The notes under the pieces are model-generated. The model saw only the letters and a program-made list of their open reading frames with translations, was not told where the DNA came from and ran no database searches. A DNA stretch of 64,000 nucleotides from Apostichopus japonicus. Its lineage: Eukaryota; Echinodermata; Holothuroidea; Aspidochirotida; Stichopodidae. Location: positions 25,137,265 through 25,201,264 of the forward strand of contig NC_092573.1 in NCBI RefSeq assembly GCF_037975245.1, read 5' to 3'. Shown piece after piece: positions 63,149 to 64,000 of the stretch (its first letter is position 1; each line of letters opens with the position of its first letter). The translations under genes and the position numbers were made by a program.

Positions 63149-63859
63149 GCAATACAACAAGTTACAATAACCTACCTTTTTGATGGTATTCTGACCTCAC
63201 GTAGGGTGCTGGTAGGGGTACCCTGGGCTAAGCCTGCTTTCTTTAGAGCTGTTTCCATGACAGATTCTCTAAGCTTGGTCATAACCTCAGGAGTTCCAAC
63301 TGAATACCACAAACGAGAAATGAAACATGAACATTACACTGTTTATGACACTTTCCTCTTGTTTCTAGGTATTGATAAGAAAGATACACACTTCATCAAA
63401 ATTCTCTCCTTAGAAAGTTAGTATCTTTCACTATTTCAAACACTACCCTTCAAATATCTTCAAAACCAAGTGTACTGAAAGTTTGCTTTGATATATTTAG
63501 TTTATTTTCGCAATTTACATTGGAGTATGAAAGATTTATGATTGGACATTAAACAGAACATGAACAAACTAACAACATCGGGAATTAACAAACTTACCGG
63601 CAAAACTACAAAGATCCTTCCACTTTGCAGACGTAACAAATAAATACACAATATCTCTTGACTTTTAACTGGTTTTAAAACTGAATGGATTCATTTCAAA
63701 CTATACGAGAAGAAACAAAGATGGTTTACCATTTTCTGGAGACTTTGTAAAGAGGGAAGATGCTTTTCGTAATGGAGTGGCTCCGGCCTTGGATGAGGCT
63801 GCAGGTTCAAATGACACGGGTGGAGTTGGCGGCAGTAACCCCACCCCTTTTCCTAAAAA
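31435..63859 (-). CDS. unidentified Ser/Thr-Pro-rich protein, 3' part of gene, 7 exons seen
   Basis: The coding join on the minus strand is 63859-63730, 63299-63176, 59552-59312, 58567-58451, 57549-57423, 43136-41439 and 31478-31435. Every junction has AG/GT borders and every phase fits, giving 826 residues to a TAA. The N-terminus lies beyond the right edge. The protein is hydrophilic and disordered in look, with basic early exons (KKKKRPSS near residue 135) and an acidic, Ser-rich large exon. It has many SP/TP sites ([21 protein letters not shown]), a clathrin-box-like LLIDLD (about residues 324-329) and a PP1-docking-like KSVSF (about 604-608). No globular domain or membrane segment is seen. 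Such features occur in cell-cycle phosphoproteins. GTSE1, which has SP/TP sites and clathrin boxes, is one possibility, but I could not confirm it. The last exon is the least sure. Confidence 0.75.
31600..32745. repeat. minisatellite, about 88-bp unit, about 13 copies
   Basis: Each unit carries ACTCCACACATTACTGTTTA, ACATCAACAGTGACCCTTGA, GGCAGTACACATTAACTGG and ATTTACAACACATATATAGC. Units vary by a few substitutions and small indels, and two variant types (GTGACCCTTGATGG and GTGTCTCTTGAGGG) alternate irregularly. It lies in the last intron of the minus-strand gene, about 120 bp from the proposed terminal exon. Confidence 0.96.
34254..34684 (+). mobile_element. probable LINE 3' end (5'-truncated copy)
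   Basis: A T-rich, A-poor stretch ends in GGTGCTTAATAAAGTTTATT, followed by TTGAATTGAATTTGAATTG. An AATAAA signal followed by short TTGAA-type tandem repeats is characteristic of 3' ends of several non-LTR retrotransposon clades. No reverse-transcriptase frame remains, as expected for a 5'-truncated copy. The 5' border is set by composition only, and no target duplication was found. Confidence 0.5.
36520..37345. repeat. minisatellite, about 37-bp unit, about 22 copies
   Basis: Units contain AAGCATGTATGCATAGTACA and TACAATGTAATGTAGT, with some shortened units near 29 bp. Because the unit lacks stops on the minus strand in several phases, long overlapping minus-strand frames (up to 174 codons) appear. 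Their repeating Tyr/Met/His/Cys-rich peptides are not credible proteins. Confidence 0.96.
37346..38739. other. intron sequence between two minisatellites
   Basis: Unique AT-rich sequence with no supportable exon. The 96-codon plus frame at 38,366-38,656 has no domain or splice support. Confidence 0.5.
38740..39925. repeat. minisatellite, about 43-bp unit, about 28 copies
   Basis: Units carry CACCAAACCCACTGTTAACA and CCCTTATGTCTGGCAATGTC. Several sub-variants (TTCACACCC, CTCCTGCTAAACC) are arranged in a higher-order pattern: a TTTTGTCTGGCATTGTCTCC block recurs several times. Open frames on both strands (up to 166 codons) derive from the array. Confidence 0.96.
39926..41438. other. intron sequence, nothing recognised
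   Basis: Unique sequence downstream of the large exon of the minus-strand gene. A small open plus frame at 40,242-40,439 ([17 protein letters not shown]...) sits next to a (GA)n run at 40,446-40,457 but lacks splice borders. No further minus-strand exon in phase 1 could be supported. Confidence 0.45.
41439..43136 (-). CDS. large exon (566 codons) of the Ser/Thr-Pro-rich gene
   Basis: The acceptor is CTCTCTGTCTGTTTGCAG, and the donor is CTCTTAG|GTAAGAGT. The exon is 1,698 nt, taking in two bases and leaving one. It begins [18 protein letters not shown] and ends AEFNLL. It holds the clathrin-box-like LLIDLD, the acidic run [28 protein letters not shown], the KSVSF motif and the TP-rich segment [14 protein letters not shown]. 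Read past the donor, the frame stops 12 codons later at 41,398, so intron retention would give a short alternative C-terminus. A single uninterrupted 1.7-kb frame with biased composition is strong evidence for coding. Without homology I leave function open. Confidence 0.9.
43137..44460. other. intron sequence, nothing recognised
   Basis: Start of the 14.3-kb intron between the large exon and the exon at 57.4 kb. It contains A-rich and T-rich tracts (43,583-43,612) but no supported feature. The 100-codon plus frame at 43,178-43,480 has no support. Confidence 0.5.
44544..44616 (+). repeat. tRNA-like head of SINE, copy A
   Basis: It contains TAGCCTAGTGGTCAGGGG (box-A-like), a T-arm CCGGG/TTCGAAT/CCCGG holding box B GGTTCGAATCC, and TGGAGGC that pairs with the 5' end with a mismatch. 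The anticodon arm is degenerate, so this is a SINE promoter head and not a working tRNA gene. Confidence 0.8.
44755..44828 (+). repeat. tRNA-like head of SINE, copy B
   Basis: 5' GCGTCCA can pair with 3' TGGAGGC except at one position. TAGCCTAGTGGTTAGGGTA fits a D-arm with box A. The T-arm with GGTTCGAATCC is intact. This is the best preserved tRNA-like copy in the window. There is no CCA-proximal processing context, and it is followed by the SINE body. Confidence 0.82.
45061..46945. other. intron sequence between SINE copies
   Basis: Mostly unique. One minus-strand frame (45,267 to about 45,562) runs about 98 codons with varied, protein-like composition ([18 protein letters not shown]) after a possible acceptor. 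It has no identity and no partner exon, and is listed in the findings. Nothing else is supported. Confidence 0.45.
46946..47322 (+). repeat. SINE unit, copy C, ending in a long (AT)n tract
   Basis: CATTTGCCTTTGTCGTTTAC, TTTGATCTCTAGAGTA and GTTCGATACAGGTG occur in the same order as at 44.9-45.05 kb. The tRNA-like part (47,214-47,269) has lost the anticodon region but keeps box B GGTTCGAATCC and TGGAGGCT. The unit runs into (AT)n at 47,323. Confidence 0.83.
47323..47697. repeat. long compound (AT)n/(GA)n microsatellite
   Basis: About 375 bp of alternating AT, with ATTT and ATCT interruptions and a (GA)n run near 47,411-47,433. It follows the tail of SINE copy C and may have grown from its AT tail. 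The 118-codon Ile/Tyr-rich frame across it is an artefact. Confidence 0.95.
47698..48389. other. intron sequence, nothing recognised
   Basis: Unique AT-rich sequence with a (TTTTTC)n stretch near 47,783-47,803. No exon or element is supported. Confidence 0.5.
48684..50383. mobile_element. hAT-like non-autonomous DNA transposon
   Basis: The left end TAGTGTTCGACCGATTAT and right end ATCGGTCGAACACTA are terminal inverted repeats. Both ends are flanked by an identical 8-bp GAACTAAC (48,676-48,683 and 50,384-50,391), and an uninterrupted CAGAACTAACACACC occurs in the same minisatellite near 50,588. An 8-bp duplication and TAG/CAG-type ends are hallmarks of the hAT superfamily. Sub-terminal CCGATTACCGATT/AATCGGCCCGAT repeats lie inside each end, as in hAT elements that bind transposase there. 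No transposase frame is present. The only open frame (48,869-49,123) has 84 codons and is unlike one. The element carries a nested repeat (49,151-49,270) and a perfect 20-bp palindrome (49,518-49,558). Confidence 0.9.
49151..49270. repeat. palindromic interspersed repeat, copy 2 (nested in the hAT element)
   Basis: The palindrome is reduced to GGCCTGACGTTTCGATC and its imperfect complement around a 7-base loop. The downstream part AGTGGATAAGCAGTTTGCTA with TAACAGTTTTATTTTATT matches copy 1 near 3.05 kb. The CTGAAGA part of the hammerhead-like core has been lost. Confidence 0.75.
50881..54830. other. intron sequence, nothing recognised
   Basis: AT-rich intron DNA with an A17-type tract near 53,251. 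Plus frames at 53,947-54,252 (101 codons) and 54,278-54,697 (139 codons) lack splice borders or a known domain. A short CGTCGTCAAGGCGACG inverted motif lies at 53,639-53,654. Confidence 0.5.
54840..55505. repeat. minisatellite built on a 24-bp unit
   Basis: The core unit GTGATTCTCCAGCCACA alternates with GGGTTTTGTGGTTCTTCAGTC in the left half (composite period about 47 bp). The right half shifts to a shorter GTGATTCTCCAGCCACATGG form. A related 28-35-bp repeat with GTGTGGTATGTTGGATACTT follows to about 55,605. Open frames on both strands result from the array. Confidence 0.94.
55506..57160. other. intron sequence, nothing recognised
   Basis: After a few diverged repeat units the sequence is unique. 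No exon is supported. Minus frame 56,473-56,691 is short and without splice borders. Confidence 0.5.
57161..57345. repeat. G-rich degenerate tandem repeat
   Basis: AATAGAGCAAGATA occurs four times (57,162-57,310) between G-rich blocks such as GGGGGAGTGTGGGGGAGTCT. The G-blocks form a possible G4 motif on the plus strand. It lies about 80 bp downstream (in minus-strand sense) of the donor of the exon at 57,423-57,549. Confidence 0.85.
57423..57549 (-). CDS. exon of the Ser/Thr-Pro-rich gene (42 codons plus 1 nt)
   Basis: The acceptor is CCGTTGGATTCAG, and the donor is GCTTTAG|GTAAGTAA. It starts in phase 0 and leaves one base. It encodes a Ser/Pro-rich run ([14 protein letters not shown]) and ends with VEDPLRAL. 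The split codon becomes Asp with the large exon. Confidence 0.85.
58451..58567 (-). CDS. exon of the Ser/Thr-Pro-rich gene (39 codons)
   Basis: The acceptor is CTTTCATTTCCTTACAG, and the donor is GAACAG|GTATTAATG. It is symmetrical, phase 0 at both ends, so it could be skipped without a frameshift. It encodes a polar segment starting [16 protein letters not shown]. Confidence 0.85.
59312..59552 (-). CDS. exon of the Ser/Thr-Pro-rich gene (80 codons plus 1 nt), basic
   Basis: The acceptor is CATCCTTCTAG, and the donor is GTCACG|GTTAGTCG. It takes in one base and ends in phase 0. The product is strongly basic ([23 protein letters not shown]), which could serve in nuclear import or in binding an acidic polymer such as a microtubule. 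Confidence 0.84.
60375..60420. repeat. poly-C/T-rich tract
   Basis: Runs of CCCCCCTCCCCCC form a pyrimidine-rich tract in an intron. The opposite strand is G4-prone. Confidence 0.8.
62455..62731. repeat. interspersed repeat with two related half-units
   Basis: Two half-units each carry TGACCTxxxxTTGACC, then AATAGGGTTCTTGTACTC, then ACCAAGTA(T/C)(G/A)(A/G)AGTTCA and a TTTTTGAG(A/T)TA motif. They end in a CACATACACACACGC run. The doubling within one element suggests a dimeric or tandemly duplicated repeat. Confidence 0.65.
63102..63144. repeat. (AT)n microsatellite
   Basis: A pure alternating AT tract about 30 bp past the donor of the exon at 63,176-63,299 (in minus-strand sense). Confidence 0.95.
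63176..63299 (-). CDS. exon of the Ser/Thr-Pro-rich gene (41 codons with split ends)
   Basis: The acceptor is GTTTGTGGTATTCAG, and the donor is AAAAAG|GTAGGTTA. It takes in two bases and leaves two. It encodes [20 protein letters not shown], a stretch likely to form an amphipathic helix, then a Thr/Ser turn and IPSK. This is the most ordered-looking part of the visible protein. Confidence 0.85.
63730..63859 (-). CDS. first visible exon of the Ser/Thr-Pro-rich gene (43 codons plus 1 nt)
   Basis: The acceptor is TTTCTTCTCTCTCTAG, and the donor is GAAAATG|GTAAACC. It starts in phase 0. It encodes [12 protein letters not shown] and [15 protein letters not shown], rich in TP/SP and basic sites. 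The acceptor shows that more 5' exons lie beyond position 64,000. Confidence 0.82.
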
Positions 63860-64000
63860 CTAGAGAGAGAAGAAATTAGCCACTTTCCATCACTATTTAC
63901 AAAAGAAAAACTCTAGTATGTGTAGGACAGAAGATGCATTTCTACAATTTATTTATTGATAGCAAATAATTGACTGGATCTCACATTTTTAAATTTAATC

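Larger units (their letters stand above)
59553..63175. other. intron sequence with an interspersed repeat
   Basis: An intron of 3.6 kb. It contains the poly-C tract, a duplicated repeat at 62,455-62,731 and the (AT)n tract at 63,102. No other exon in the right phase (two bases carried) was found. Confidence 0.55.

Overview
The window reads as nuclear DNA of a marine invertebrate, most likely an echinoderm or another ambulacrarian. Exons are short and bounded by GT...AG splice sites, introns are long, and the DNA is AT-rich. There are many minisatellites, (AT)n tracts, poly-C/poly-G runs, a tRNA-derived SINE family, and DNA-transposon remnants. The word TAGGCCTA and close variants recur (for example near 3393, 6718, 6913, 9401, 20767, 46331, 49133), which I associate with echinoderm genomes. 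No bacterial operon, rRNA gene, intact tRNA gene or CRISPR array is visible.

Layout. (1) 1-21,180: almost no supportable coding sequence. It holds a 20-bp tandem repeat (588-687), a 77-bp near-perfect palindrome with a degenerate hammerhead-like core (2941-3017), a MITE-like element with long terminal inverted repeats (4473-5084), and many poly-C/G and G4-prone tracts. One short ORF ending in a good splice donor (15,624-15,711) could be a first coding exon. (2) 21,184-25,490, plus strand: a complete three-exon gene for a GPI-anchored Ly6/uPAR-type three-finger protein of 141 residues. A possible poly(A) signal lies at 26,907, after a 3' region that carries a minisatellite. (3) About 27,250-63,859, minus strand: the 3' part of a multi-exon gene that runs off the right edge. 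Seven exons join with consistent phases to give 826 residues of a Ser/Thr-Pro-rich, acidic, disordered protein with a clathrin-box-like LLIDLD and a PP1-docking-like KSVSF. I cannot identify it firmly. A cell-cycle or microtubule-linked phosphoprotein such as GTSE1 is only a guess. The two genes converge tail to tail.

The introns and 3' regions of these genes hold most of the repeats. The last intron (31,479-41,438) carries three large minisatellites with periods of about 88, 37 and 43 bp. The 14-kb intron (43,137-57,422) holds the SINE cluster, a long (AT)n tract, a roughly 60-bp minisatellite split by a 1.7-kb hAT-like element with an exact 8-bp target duplication, and a 24-bp-type minisatellite. 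A T-rich segment at 34.25-34.68 kb resembles the 3' end of a LINE.

No gene cluster or pathway is visible. The most notable items are the Ly6-type gene, the unidentified Ser/Thr-Pro-rich gene, the nested hAT insertion, and the tRNA-like SINE family with a tandem arrangement.
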